The notes below the pieces were generated by a model, which worked only from the letters and a program-made list of their open reading frames with translations, was not told where the DNA came from and searched no databases. From positions 69,305 through 133,304 of the forward strand of contig MNCI01003890.1 in assembly GCA_015680685.1 (NCBI GenBank): a DNA stretch of 64,000 nucleotides, written 5' to 3'. Made by a program: the position numbers and the translations under genes. Every line of letters starts with the position of its first letter. Within the stretch, counting starts at the first letter, position 1. This DNA is from Gnetum montanum (Eukaryota; Streptophyta; Gnetopsida; Gnetales; Gnetaceae). Of the stretch, positions 1-11,792 are shown piece by piece.

Positions 1-96
1 TTATTGGGGTTCACACACTTGATTACAGTAAACATAGTCGGGCAATTTATAAGATGTAGTTAATTGATGAGTGGCTGATCCATTATGACACCCTTG

Positions 97-1886
97 ACTA
101 CAAGATGGTATGCAAGGATCAATCTATCTCCCTCGATGGCTATATTCATTGGGTCATATGGTTGTTGGAGTATTTGTTGATGGTCCACAGAAAGTAACAT
201 GAGGCATTGGGTTTGAAGAGGGAGCTGCATCATAGTGTTGGACTTGTGCTGGGTTGGAAGGTGCAGTGGGCTCAGAAGTGTGCTATCCCTTCTTATAATC
301 ACATCTAAAGAAGGGACGCCTATGATGTTGTGGAGGATTCCCACTGCTATTGACAGTAGTAGCACAAGTTACATTCGTGGGTTGGTGCGGTGGTGCAAAA
401 CCCTCTGGAACACTTGGTGGTGATGTAGAAGGAGGTGAAGGATGAGAATTTTGAAATTGCAGAGAAGTGTAAGGTATCCAAGGTGGTGGTTGTGTTGGAG
501 AGGATGTGGGTTGATAGTATTAGGGAGAATGATAATAATGTGGTGTGATAGAGGATGTTGACCCAGTTGGAGAAATAGGATGTTGAACTTGATAAGCACC
601 TAGGTTCGAATGGTATAAAGGATACACCTAGTTTGAGGGTGGCCTCCCCCATGACTGATATTGTTGCCACTATGATCGAACACAGTATCTCTGTATGAAC
701 TCTAGATGTAACACTCTTTCCCAATTCTCTTGTAAATGTGACAAGATTGGAAATTGGCCCTTGGGGTGATCATACAGGCAAATGTTGCATTGATATGTAT
801 GATTGGTAGTTGAGCTCTTATTCTCTTCTACCCTTCTTTCCAATTTTCTAAGGGTATTTTGTCCTGCTTCTTGGTTCATCATGACTCTACCTCCAATAAT
901 GTTGGCATATTCTCTACATTTTTTATGCATCCATTCCATCATCTTACTGATCTTTGCCTCAATTTCATCCAATGATTGTAGTACTGGCAAAGATGATTCC
1001 ACCTCCTTGAAGTGAGTGGATTTCTCCTTTTCTTGCTTATGGACCTTTGTTAAGTTGAGATTTTGGTCTTGTTGAGATTTTCTAGCATTCCCCCATTTAG
1101 CCATTTCTCCTTCTTCTTTTGCTACCTGTTTGATAAGCTCTTGGAATTGATGGGTTCGTAGCTCATATAGTTGACCTTGGGCATACATCCCTAGGGTCTC
1201 CCTTGTTTCATTACGGAGCCCTTCAATAATGTGGTACATTAGCCTCTCCTCGGAGAACTCATGGCCTAGGTAGTTGTTTAACAATGCATAATATCTCTCT
1301 AAGGCCATGTCCAAGGGTTCATGTTGTGATTGTTTCCACTCTTGGATTTGTCTCCTCAAGGCTGACACTCTTGCATAAGTTTGATATCTTTCATTGAATA
1401 GTTCTACCATTGTTGGCCAACATCAGATTAAATTTGGTTTTATGACCTATACCATACTTTTGCTTGGCCAACGAGTGTCAGAGGAAAGAGCTTAAGTTTT
1501 TGCCATCCATTATCAATGTTGTTCCATACATAGGCATCGTAGAAGGCTTGTAAATGTTGTTGTGGATCTAAATCGTAGCCTCCTAAAAACTTAGGAAAGT
1601 TGTTTAAGTCAAGCCTGGGTAGATGGCTTTCCTTACGATGCTTGCAGGATATTCGAATAGCCTCTTGTATTTGCGTTAGGCTCATAGTGGCCAATAGGGG
1701 TTCATCGTCACTCGGTATGTTATGCATTCGTGAGTTGGGATGATGTTGTCTTCGTTTATGTTTATAGGAAACCCCTACATCAAATCGAGTACTCCAAACT
1801 TCATCTTCATCATCATATAGTTTGTTGGTTCTCCAATGAATTGCCTTACTAGTTGTTGTGTTATCATAGTCTTGTGAGAGAGACAT
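97..1886 (-). pseudogene. gag: Gag (Athila-like), frameshifted
   Basis: This encodes a retrotransposon capsid protein relic. The first frame (1886-1440) contains the gag core FPKFLGGYDLDPQQHLQAF and ends in VWYRS. A frameshift near 1430 moves reading to 1410-670, with RYYALLNNYLGH and then KQVAKEEGE. A zinc-knuckle-like motif, CNICLYDHPKG, follows at about 740-786. Below 670 a further frameshift leads into a Pro/Ser-rich tail. The order core, linker, knuckle, Pro-rich tail matches the other four gag copies in the window. Stops and shifts make it non-functional. Confidence 0.8.
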
Positions 1887-2002
1887 TGTGTGTGAATTTG
1901 TATGTGACTTAATTGAAATTAATTTCTTGTCTAAAAGATATATCGTTAATACCTTGTTATAGCGATCTTATATGATGTAACTAATCTAAATAACTAGCAC
2001 TG

Positions 2003-2020
2003 TCCTTGGCAATGGTGCCA
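2003..2020 (-). promoter_or_regulatory. Primer binding site, tRNA-Asp type
   Basis: On the minus strand the sequence next to the LTR reads TGGCACCATTGCCAAGGA. It differs at four of 18 positions from TGGCGCCGTTGCCGGGGA, the complement of the 3' end of plant tRNA-Asp(GTC). That primer is characteristic of Athila-type elements. One base separates it from the CA end of the LTR at 2022. Confidence 0.8.
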
Positions 2021-2021
2021 A

Positions 2022-2879
2022 TGATGAGTGGCGAGGTACCCCTACACTCAACCATATGAATACGAGCATTTCACACACAATCCAGTCGAACTTGAGCTAG
2101 TTGTGGTATCTAGATCATTACTTGCTGATCGCAGTTCGCTGTCTTCCCACTTGGACTAGTATTTGCTTTGTCATGTATGGTTTAGTCTAGAGTGAGGTGT
2201 ATGATGTGTTCCTAAACTAATGCTACTCCTGGAGATGATGGAAAATAATCTTTAATTAAGTAAGAGGAAAAAGGAAGAGAGAATCTAAACTAATAGGAGA
2301 TAGGGAGAGAGAATCTAAGCTAGCCTAAGTGCGATGAGCATCCATTCCTTAATCATCCATACACATCTTGGACCTTATGCATGACTACCACTGGGATTAC
2401 CAAGTGCATGGCCTAGGTACACTACTGGGATACCAAGTAGTCACGCTTAAATGCTTGTGATTAAGTCGTACTCATTTCACGTTTAAGGAGTTTAGGGTAA
2501 AGAGATGTTAACTACGAAAGAAATAAATAAAAATAACAATGAAATAATTAAACTAAGTGAATGCTACAATGATGAAGTAATCTCAATCTTTATTTTCGGT
2601 CATGTGCATGTCCAAGTACGTCACACTTGAATAAAGGATGTTGTACAATTACAATAATCACACTGCGGGCATGCACTGAGAGAGAGGATTGAGAGAAAAA
2701 TGACAAAAAGATCCTACACTAAACTAACTCTCTAAAAACTAACCAAAAGACTCCTTTCCCATGTGCCTTCATGTGTATTTATAGGCTCACACAGGAACCA
2801 CGATATCGCATATCCGATATTGTTGCTGCATGTGATATTGCGTACCTGATATCACAACCCAATGAATCACAATTCATTA
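2022..2879 (-). repeat. LTR, U3 type i (GATATC modules)
   Basis: This 858-bp minus-strand LTR ends in GGTACCTCGCCACTCATCA beside the primer site. Its start is mutated (TAATGAATT instead of TGATGA). The U3 holds dyad modules around 2800-2865 (ATATCGCATATCCGATAT and GATATTGCGTACCTGATAT), and a TATA box (TATAAATA) lies at about 2777-2784. Internal retroelement DNA lies on both sides of it, so it is shared by two elements in tandem rather than flanked by host DNA. Confidence 0.85.
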
Positions 2880-4512
2880 GTGGGGTAGGTTATATGATGG
2901 TGTTATGGGATAAGAAGCTACCCCACTATGGCACCCTTGACCGTAAGATGGCATGAAAGGATAATGTGTTCCCCTCTGTGGTTATATTCATTAGGCCGCA
3001 TAGTTGTTGGAGCATTGATTGGTGGCCCTGATAAGGTAACACAAGTTGTTGAGCTCGAGGAGAAGGATGCATCACAATGTTCAACTTGCACTGGTTTGGG
3101 ACATGCAGTGGATTTAGCATCATGTTGCTTCTTTCTATGGCCATGCCTAAAGAAAGAGCACTTTTTAGTACTTCCATTACTGTTGACAGTAATAGCACAA
3201 GTAGAATTCATAGGTTGGTGCTGTGGTGTAAAACCTTCTAGTACAATTGGTGGCGATGTAGAAGGAGTTGAAGGATGAGAATGTTGTTGTTGAGGGAAAG
3301 TGTAAGGTACATGAGGTGGTGACCTTGGTGGAGAGGACATGAGTGGATAGTATTCCAAAGAATGATAATGATGAGGTGAAGTAGAGGATGATGATCCAGT
3401 TGGAGAAATAGGGTGTTGAACATAGTAAGCATTTGGTGTTGGGACATATAAAGGATATGGTCGAGTTGGCGATGGCCTCCCCCACGACTAGGGCTTTTGC
3501 CATTGTGGTTGAACCCGATATTTTTGTACGAAATCTAGATGTAACATTCCTCCCCAATGCTCATGTAAATGTGACAAAATTGGGCATTGGCCTTTGGGAT
3601 GATCATACAGAAAGACGTTGCATTGATATGTGAAGTTGGTAGTTGAGTTCTTATTCTTATTATCTTCTACCCTTTGTTCTGATTGTTGCATGGTGTCCTG
3701 TTCTATTTCTTAATTTGACATAGTTCTACCTCTACTATTGTTAGCATATTCTCCATATTTTCCATGCACACACTCAGTCATCTTATTAATATTTGCCTTG
3801 ATTTCATCTAGTGATTGTTGCATTAGCAAAGGTAGAAATGGTTGCACTTCCTCAAGGTGAGCTGATTTCTCCCCTTTATGGTTAAGGACCTTTGCTAATT
3901 CAAGATTTTGGTCCCATTGAGAGTTTCCAACATTCTCCCATTTAGCTATTTCTCCTTCTTCTTTTGCTACCTGCTTAATAAGCTCTTGGAGTTGATGGCT
4001 TTGTAGCTCGTATAATTGACCTTGGGCATACATCCCTAGGGTTTTCCTTGTCTCATTACAGAGCCCATCTATGATGTTGTACATTAGCCTTTCCTCAGAG
4101 AACCCATGGCCTGGGTAATTTTTTAACAATGCATAATATCTTCCTAAGGCCATGTCCAAGGTTTCATGTTGCCCTTGTTTCCATTCTTGGATTTGTCTCC
4201 TCAAGGCCGACACTTTGCAATAGGTTTGATATTGTTCAGTAAAGAGTTCTACCATTGTTGGCCAACTACGGATTGATTTTGGTTTTAACGATCTGTACCA
4301 CACTTTTGCTTAGCCAACGAGTGTCATAGGGAAGAGCTTAATTTTTTGTCACCCATTATCGATATTATTCCAGACACAGGCATCATAGAAGGCTTGTATA
4401 TGCTGTTGTGGATCTAAATCATAGCCTCCTGTGAACTTGGGAAAGTTGTTTAAATCAAGCCTAGGTAGACATCTTTCCTTGCAATGCCTGCAGGATATTT
4501 GAATAGCCTCTT
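2880..4512 (-). mobile_element. Gag-only Athila-like internal region, copy 2
   Basis: A second minus-strand internal region lies between the LTR stub at 4513-4545 and the LTR at 2022-2879. Its gag runs nearly to the LTR, leaving no room for protease or polymerase. The whole internal sequence is about 1.6 kb. It is either a compact non-autonomous gag element or a severe deletion derivative. The parallel with copy 1 (same Pro-rich tail, same end sequence) favours a propagated gag-only subfamily. Confidence 0.7.
2925..4512 (-). pseudogene. gag: Gag (Athila-like), 5'-truncated and frameshifted
   Basis: Reading leftwards from 4512, the relic starts inside gag (EEAIQISCRHCKERC). It continues through FPKFTGGYDLDPQQHIQAF, the segment KSIRSWPTMVELF (4303-3710), and a knuckle-like motif CNVFLYDHPKGQC at about 3583-3626, in which the second Cys has become Phe. 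A Pro/Ser/His-rich tail is split between two frames below 3560. The first roughly 100 residues are missing because LTR sequence is joined directly to the gag core. Several shifts and stops make it inactive. Confidence 0.8.
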
Positions 4513-4545
4513 CTATATCAGAGCCTAATGAATCATGATTCATCA
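4513..4545 (-). repeat. 33-bp LTR stub fused to gag
   Basis: On the minus strand the purine-rich end CGTGGGGGTA (4546-4555) is followed by TGATGAATCATGATTCATT. This is the start of a family LTR, but after about 33 bp it runs straight into gag codons at 4512. The rest of the LTR, the primer site and the gag N-terminus are deleted. The stub includes a perfect 16-bp palindrome, ATGAATCATGATTCAT, at 4528-4543. Confidence 0.7.
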
Positions 4546-7500
4546 TACCCCCACGATTGAATGAAAACACATCCTCAAGTCGTACAAAATGAGAATAAGC
4601 CCCATTGATTACATAGTGGATAGGTATGTGATTATTGACTAACTAGGAATTATTCATGCTGTAGTGGAGAATTAAATAGAACAAAATTGAGACATGAACA
4701 CAAAATTACAAAATTGCAAAATTTTATTGGAACTCATGTGGTTCCAGGTGGCGATGGCTCCTCCATGGGTTGCTTCCACTTATCTTGTGCTCCAGGTTTT
4801 AGGATTTGGTGGCTCTAAAGGAGTGCCTAGAGTTTTTCCTCTTCATTTCGGAGATCCTGTGCTATCCATGCTGATGCTCTAATGTTTGATGCAGTTGACA
4901 CTTTCCATGGACACGACAATTGCAAAAACATCTGATTTTCTTTGACGTACCAGGCCACAAACAGCCATCGTTCATCCTCGTAGGCTCTAGCTTTATCTTT
5001 ATAGTCCTAGTAACTTATAAGCCATCGAGCCAAGTCTGCCATGACATCTTGCTACCCTTAGTAGCTAGCCTTAACCACCTCCAATTCAAAATTTGTGACT
5101 TTTAGCCTTTACAATGTTTTATTGTGTTCTGCAAATTCTATTTTATATTTGGCGTAAGTGGTAGCTACCTGCTTCTCTAGCTCTATTCTTAGGTGTCCTG
5201 CTATTAACATGGGTAGGTTGGCATATCGCAGATTTGCCAATTCCATGTTCTCTGTAAGATCTTGGATCTATAGGTCCCAGCTTTTAAGCTCTGCCTGGTG
5301 GATGAATGCATATGTGTCCAATATGGCCCGCCAATCAATGTGTTGAGTGTTGAAGGTGTCAATGTGGGTCTTGGCCATATGGATCTCTTTCTTGATGACT
5401 TGTTTGTACATCCCCACTTGGTCTTTGAAATGCTCTTTTAATTTTTCATGTTGCTTGGCCTCATTTTACCACGCGCTTATTTCAATGGTCATCTTTTGGC
5501 AGATTGCGTGTACCTCCTCCATTGAGAGGGTTCGATTCTCTCTGGCCAAGTGATTCATATCTTGGTTGACCCTAGCCAATTGTTCTCGTAACTGTTAAAA
5601 ATTTTCTTCGAGAAAATTTTTCTATTTCTCCACAATGGTTAACTAAAGATTGTCCACGGCGAGCTATTTATTTTCTTCTTACAAGGCCTTGGGTGCTTTG
5701 GCATGCATGTATGTTTGTGCTTGTGCCTTGGAAGCATCCCAATTGGCCTTCTCCTTCTCCTCCACCATTCTTTTATTATTCACCAATAGTTTATTAAGTT
5801 ACTCTATCCTAAAAGTGTCTAGCTAGTCTATGGGAATGAATTAAGATGGGTCTCGCTATACAACTTGTAGGGCAACGAGCCTTTCTTGGAGTCTTGCCAA
5901 CTCCGCTTCCGCATGCTTCGCCCTAATCTCTGCCATGACCAGATTTCCTTTGGTGGAGATGAGGTCTAATTGCATTGTTGAGACATCTTGCGGAATGTCA
6001 AACAAGGACGTCATCACTTGTCCTATTTGTAGCAACCGATCAAGAACATCCTCATGCTCTACAGGAGTCATCGAGGGACCAGCCAAAGTTTGAGCATCGT
6101 GTGCTTCTGTGAAATCCATTGATGGCACAACAAGGAAGTTGAAGGATTTCTTGATGTGGTCTGTGACCACTTCTGTGGCTCTTGTTGCATCTTGGTGCTG
6201 CATGACCACTACTATGGCCCCTTCACCAGTCTCTAGTTGCACTTGAAAGGATGCAGCGTTCCCTGAAATTTGTTGTGACTAATGTGTCTCCCCTCCTCCT
6301 ATCTGGATGGACACTTCGCCCCATGCACAATCCATAGAAATTGTGGGCCATATAGCATCATTGATGACGCGGAAGAGATTGGCATCATCATGACTTCCCC
6401 AACTGATCGTCTCAACAATGGCCCTAAGATGGCTCATTGATGATCGATAATCCTGCGGCGGTGGTGGTGGTTGGTCTCACTGGCTCATGCTAGGCCTTGC
6501 TTCTTACTGTTGACTGGGCCTTGTACTTGGGAGTTAGCTAGGCCTTGTAGTTTGAGTTGCAGTGGGTCCCACCGTCTGTTCTTGTTCTGGCTCCAGTGTC
6601 TCACCAACACTCTCCCTTTGGGCTGGTGGCTTTAGTAATTCAGTGAACGAAGCATTTTGGGCTCTTCTAGGGACATCATTGGTGTACCCCAGCATTCAAG
6701 CATGCCTACACAACTTCCTGATGAGACAAGGAAAGGGCAATGCGAACTTCCTTGTCTTGCATTCTTCAAACCGCCTAAAGATCTCCATGAGATACAGATG
6801 GAGAAGGTTAGCATTAACCTTGCCCATCAATATTGCACTTCCTCTTGCCGCATATGTTGCAACCATCCGCTCCATCTGCAACTCGCTACTTTAAAGGTGA
6901 GCCTCATCCGAAAAAGAACGAAATCTATGAGAGATGTCCCAAGTGGTGGTTCTCTTGGGATCTCCCCATGGTTCGGGGGCCATGGAACACTCTGAGGCAT
7001 CCTTGGGTGGCTCTCAAGTGTTACAAAATCCACCCCGGCTTGGTGGTACCAAGCTAGGACACACTCCTGTTGCAACTCTCTTCTCTAAGTCCTCTTCTTT
7101 CCCTTTTCTTCGTGGAGAACTACATGGCCTTGATTCTACGACGGTTGTAGATGTAGGCAGCCAAGACTCGATAGTTTTGGTGCGGTGCCATGCCACACCT
7201 TGTACCAGATTGTGAGGGATCTGGGGGTGAGGTACCTTCCCTTGTAGGTGCATCGTCTCCCTTTTCATCGATGTGGTCTACGAGGTTGTGTGTGTGCTTG
7301 TTTGCTTGGTTCTCTTTTGCTTGCACTAGTGAGATGCTTACTTGTTTAAGGCGTATTCCCTAGGTCTTCCGCCCCAGATCCGTTGGATCTTTGTGAATTC
7401 CTTAAGGTGCCAGGCAATGTCGGGGCAACGTTGTTACAAAATCAGAGGTTGGCTTTTGGTTGCTCTCGTTGTTGCCATGGCGGAACGAGAAAAGAAAATG

Positions 7501-7640
7501 GGAGTGGTTAGGCGGTTCGACACCAACACCGGCAAGGGTACAGGTCATGGTCGATGACGCCATTAATTGTAAATCTACAATTGGAGCGGTTGTTGGTCTG
7601 CCCGATTTTTTTGCTGCTTGCAAAACACAAGGTGGCCGGG
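4546..7640 (-). pseudogene. Env-position coiled-coil gene relic (copy 1)
   Basis: On the minus strand this is a decayed copy of the gene in element B (42240-44617). Matching stretches in the same order are ALPFPCLIRKLC near 6720 (ALPFPA in B), EHEDVLDRLLQIGQ near 6050 (QHEELLDKLVGTGQ in B), and ENMELANLRYANLPMLI near 5220 (EYMELANLHYANIAMLI in B). The middle and C-terminal parts are Glu/Lys/Gln-rich and look like long coiled coil. It ends at the purine-rich tract before the LTR stub, so it lay at the 3' end of its element. Dozens of stops are present. The right edge is approximate. Confidence 0.6.
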
Positions 7641-7671
7641 GTTAGCGCTAAAGAATAGACGTGGTAAAGTT

Positions 7672-8476
7672 TGTAATTAGGCTAGTTAATGCAATGATGG
7701 TGGCCCAGAGTTACAACCTTATGTACTGATATGATTTTTTTTTATTTGTTTTGTCTCTATGGAGGTAGATTTACTTTTGCAATTCCTTGTCACCATTTCC
7801 TTTTCAATATTTTTCTTATTATCATTTCCACTTTAACATTTTGCTTTATCATTTTTTCTTATTATCATTTCCACTTTAAAATTTTGCTTTATCATTTTCT
7901 TTTCTGCTAGTTGCTTTAACTTGGGTTTTTAAGATCATGACTCTACAACAACATGAGCCTAAAGTGGAGCAAAACAGCCTAGCTAAGTATCGAAAGGTCT
8001 TAACCACCACTATGATTTTTCTATGTGTTTACCTGGTTGTAGTTTATGACTTCGTATTGAAATGTCATACCAATTGTAGTGTTGCACCATAGTTAGAATG
8101 ATATTTTGAGACCAGGCCATAAAGTAAAAACATAGAAAAGTCATAGTGGGCATTAGATCTTTCAATATTTGACATGTTGTTTTGTTTCACTTTATGACCT
8201 CGGAAACCTTTGTCATTGATGGGTTAGAGTAGAAGGGAAATGATAGAGCAAATGTTGAATGAAATTGATAGTAGGGAAAATGTTAAAAGGAGAAATGGTA
8301 ACAAAGGGCTGTTTTGCTTTTAAAGGGTTGAATGCCTTGTAAAAAGTAAATCCACCTCTATGGACACAAGGAAATAGAGAATCATTGCAGTAGATAATTG
8401 TCTATCTATTGGTTGTTTTAGCCTGCAATTTTAGGTTGCCATCATTGCATTAATTTACTCTGATTGAAAAAATTTA
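7672..8476. repeat. Large imperfect inverted repeat (foldback/MITE-like)
   Basis: Two arms of roughly 350 bp are inverted about a spacer near 8030-8125. Outer match: TTAATGCAATGATGG (left, near 7686, read on the minus sense) against CCATCATTGCATTAA (right, near 8440). Middle match: TATGGAGGTAGATTTACTTTT (7760) against the complement of AAAGTAAATCCACCTCTA (8343). Inner match: CACTATGATTTTTCTATG (8008) against the complement of CATAGAAAAGTCATAGTG (8131). I see no transposase and no clear target duplication. It could be a foldback element or an old inverted duplication. Confidence 0.6.
7813..7900 (+). repeat. Short tandem duplication in the foldback arm
   Basis: A unit of about 44 bp beginning TTCTTATTATCATTTCCAC and ending near GCTTTATCATTTT occurs twice with few differences. 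It lies inside the left arm of the inverted repeat. The right arm has only a diverged single version, so the duplication is younger than the arms. Confidence 0.6.
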
Positions 8477-11078
8477 ATTGACCCTCATTGAAAACCTTTA
8501 CCTCGACTTTTCTTTTTCTTGCGCAATGGATAAGTTAGCTATGGATTAATCCATTTTTTTAATAACATTAACCTTGGTCAACTCAATTATGATTCTGGGT
8601 CTAGTTTTGTCATGTTAGGCAAGTAGCAAAAAATGGGTAGACTAGCAACTGCAACAATTGCAGGTTTCCAATTAGTGGTGCCATCCACCATGACTTTTAG
8701 TTTTTGCTTCAGATTTCAACCTAACATAGGCTAAACGCAGCTTCTGATAGAAACATGCAGCAATGTTTTTTGATGGGTTCTCAAACTTGAAAGTTCTTTC
8801 TTCTGATTCCATTATTATAGAATTAGATTAGTCTAATACTCCAATCTAAAACACAAAATAATTAATTCTCATTCTGTTTCTTTCTTTGATAACAGAGCAG
8901 GAAGATAAAATTCTAGGATGCTTTCAAAGATTGCACAATTACAGTTATTTTGTCTATATGTTTAGCGTTGGTTTTTTATCTGTTTTGATTTCAATATTCA
9001 TATAGTTTAGATTACTAAAAATTGATTCTTTCCATGCTATGTTATCCTGCTTTAACAATGTGTATTGACTGGCTAATGTGGAAAAGAATCATATGGGCAG
9101 AGGTGGAGGCCTTCTAGTTCAATTCTGTTTTGAACCGTAGCTTTGAGTGGGGTGTATCTTAAAAGCATTTTGTCGATATTGCAATGATACTATTAATAAG
9201 AAACCTTTTTATCTTTGTTTTTCTTTTTTTTTTTCATATTTTTACTTTCATGCTGTTTGTCAAATCTGCTAAATCTAAACTTGCATTGTCCTATGTAGTT
9301 TCATTTTAGGAATATATGAAGTCAGTCATGTATAGCTATGTATGCCCTAACATTATACATGTTAACTCATAACAAAACATGCAAAAGTGTTGATAGTTAC
9401 TTTCTCTCTTAGTCAAATTAACCAGAAATGTTGTGAAAGAAATCTAAACTCTTAGTTATATTGTTTTGTATGGAGATATTTTGATTGTTACGATGAAGTG
9501 GAAAGAATGTTTCACAGTTTCTGCATCATGGAAGTGTGAAACTTCAAAGAGAAATATATCTTAAAGGTAATCTATTATATTCCATATTACAATGGACATG
9601 GTTCTAAAGGTTCTCACTAAAGAGCACTAATCATGATAAAAACCTTACATTATTAAAATGCATTACAAGTTTAGCATCTAGAGCAAAGTGGTATTTTTAA
9701 ACCACAACTAATTTAAATGCATGTAAGTTAGATAAACCTAAGTGACTGGCTTAGCTTAACTATAGATTTCATTGACTTATAATAGAAAATATTGAATATT
9801 TTTTTTAAATTCTAATTTTGACACCTCTTAATTAATAAAAGAACACCTAAGATAAGTTGGAAATCAAATAACAGGTGGGTGTGTACAGCGGAAGACATAT
9901 AGTCAATGGGTGTGTACGTTAAATGACATAACAACTTTGCGCGGCTCTCTGGAAAACGATGAATTAATTTTGAATCAATGCTGCTCCCCCAGAATCCCAA
10001 ACACGGTTAAAAAGTGCAAAAACACGTAATAATACGTCCTGATTGATCTTGACAAAAGAGTAAAAGGTGGGCACCAACAACTAACCTTGACCCATTTATG
10101 ATTCAAGGAGTAAGCAAGCCAGCAAACTCATCTGCCCAACTGAAATCCCCAGCAGAAATCTTGAAAATTGCATCCTCACGCTACCTGGGTAACCCTTTTT
10201 TTTTAATTTTGATAACATGCTTGGTTAGCTTTTGACCAAATTCAAGATTGTGCTTTTGCAGGAAAACATAATTTACATCAAAACGCCTTTGACTGATTTG
10301 AGAGTTACGGATTTGGAGATAAGATGCAGCTCAACCCGGCAACCCAACTAACCGTGACGGAAATCCTAACGAACAGGCCTCGAATTTGTAACAACATTTA
10401 CATACATAAGCTCTAATTTTTTCAAAATTTTATTTGTATCTAGAATGTTTGCAACGGCCCCTTGAGATCATGGAATTTGGTGTCAGCAATCGACGTTATG
10501 AAATATGTACTCCAAATGTAATGAAACTGAACATGAAATTGAAATCTTATTGTGAACTGTATAAATCTATTGCAGTGGGGTGCAGGGAAGTGTTTGGGAG
10601 TTGTGAGTGGGGCAATACACTGATTCCTGAGAATTTCAAGAGAATGTGGGAACAAGAATAAACAAGTAGATTAGTGCCGAATCACGGGTGTTTTTTGGGT
10701 CGTCATTTTCTTCAAATGCCTCGGTGCCCCAAATCTTGTCTGTGTTTTGCCAAGCACGATGACTGGAGAATGGAAATTATGGAATAGTGAGAATAATAAC
10801 GAATCTGCAGAATGCTCTGCAGCTTTTGACCACTGTTAATCCTTCCTTCGTTTTTTAATTCCGCCCTTTATTTTGTTTTTTGTTTTTTTGTACATTATCT
10901 TAAACATACCCACAACTTTTGTCATGGCATATTGAAATGGATGAACAAGCCGGATAAGGGAGGATGAAAATTGATGTTTGGGTATATAAGGTTAGCAGCA
11001 CATTTCAATGTAGGAAAGGCCTTAAACATACATGTTCAATTTAATTGAATTTAGACCACTTATGTGCTGAATGAAGTG
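8477..11078. other. AT-rich region without a clear gene
   Basis: No retroelement protein motif, LTR end or long coding frame is visible. Poly-T runs occur near 9225 and 10197. A TATA-like GTATATAAGG lies near 10981, about 95 bp before the N gap, so a transcription unit could start there and run into unsequenced DNA. The only coding-like signal is the pair of short blocks at 10098-10416, listed separately. This stretch may be older intergenic DNA. Confidence 0.4.
10098..10416 (+). pseudogene. Possible two-exon gene relic, unknown product
   Basis: A first block (10098-10188) begins with ATG and reads MIQGVSKPANSSAQLKSPAE with no stop up to a GT donor (CTGG then GTAACC). A 73-bp AT-rich intron would end in TGCTTTTGCAG at 10261. 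The second block continues in the same frame, meets one TGA at 10294-10296, then runs on as FESYGFGDKMQLNPATQLTV to a TAA at 10414-10416. The TGA could be a decayed CGA (Arg). I do not recognise the product. Chance is a real alternative given the short length. Confidence 0.22.
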
Positions 11079-11792
11079 NNNNNNNNNNNNNNNNNNNNNN
11101 NNNNNNNNNNNNNNNNNNNNNNNNNNNNNNNNNNNNNNNNNNNNNNNNNNNNNNNNNNNNNNNNNNNNNNNNNNNNNNNNNNNNNNNNNNNNNNNNNNNN
11201 NNNNNNNNNNNNNNNNNNNNNNNNNNNNNNNNNNNNNNNNNNNNNNNNNNNNNNNNNNNNNNNNNNNNNNNNNNNNNNNNNNNNNNNNNNNNNNNNNNNN
11301 NNNNNNNNNNNNNNNNNNNNNNNNNNNNNNNNNNNNNNNNNNNNNNNNNNNNNNNNNNNNNNNNNNNNNNNNNNNNNNNNNNNNNNNNNNNNNNNNNNNN
11401 NNNNNNNNNNNNNNNNNNNNNNNNNNNNNNNNNNNNNNNNNNNNNNNNNNNNNNNNNNNNNNNNNNNNNNNNNNNNNNNNNNNNNNNNNNNNNNNNNNNN
11501 NNNNNNNNNNNNNNNNNNNNNNNNNNNNNNNNNNNNNNNNNNNNNNNNNNNNNNNNNNNNNNNNNNNNNNNNNNNNNNNNNNNNNNNNNNNNNNNNNNNN
11601 NNNNNNNNNNNNNNNNNNNNNNNNNNNNNNNNNNNNNNNNNNNNNNNNNNNNNNNNNNNNNNNNNNNNNNNNNNNNNNNNNNNNNNNNNNNNNNNNNNNN
11701 NNNNNNNNNNNNNNNNNNNNNNNNNNNNNNNNNNNNNNNNNNNNNNNNNNNNNNNNNNNNNNNNNNNNNNNNNNNNNNNNNNNNNNNNNNNN
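11079..11792. other. Assembly gap (714 N)
   Basis: This is a run of N. The copia gag emerges directly from its right edge, so the copia 5' LTR, primer site and gag start must lie in or left of the gap. Nothing left of the gap resembles the copia 3' LTR at 15614, so the 5' end is probably inside it. Confidence 0.95.

Larger units (their letters stand above)
1..2020 (-). mobile_element. Gag-only Athila-like internal region, copy 1 (truncated by window edge)
   Basis: This is the internal part of a minus-strand Ty3/gypsy element, read from the primer site at 2003-2020 leftwards. It holds a gag relic and then a proline/serine-rich tail. No protease, RT or integrase motif is visible before the window edge. 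The sequence near 83-180 matches 2931-3030, which is the end of the second gag-only copy, so both are members of one non-autonomous subfamily. The 3' LTR of this copy, if present, lies outside the window. Confidence 0.75.

Noticed and set aside
6562-7645. Several plus-strand frames of 60-112 codons
   Set aside because: They overlap the minus-strand coiled-coil gene relic, whose order of motifs is confirmed by the second copy in element B.
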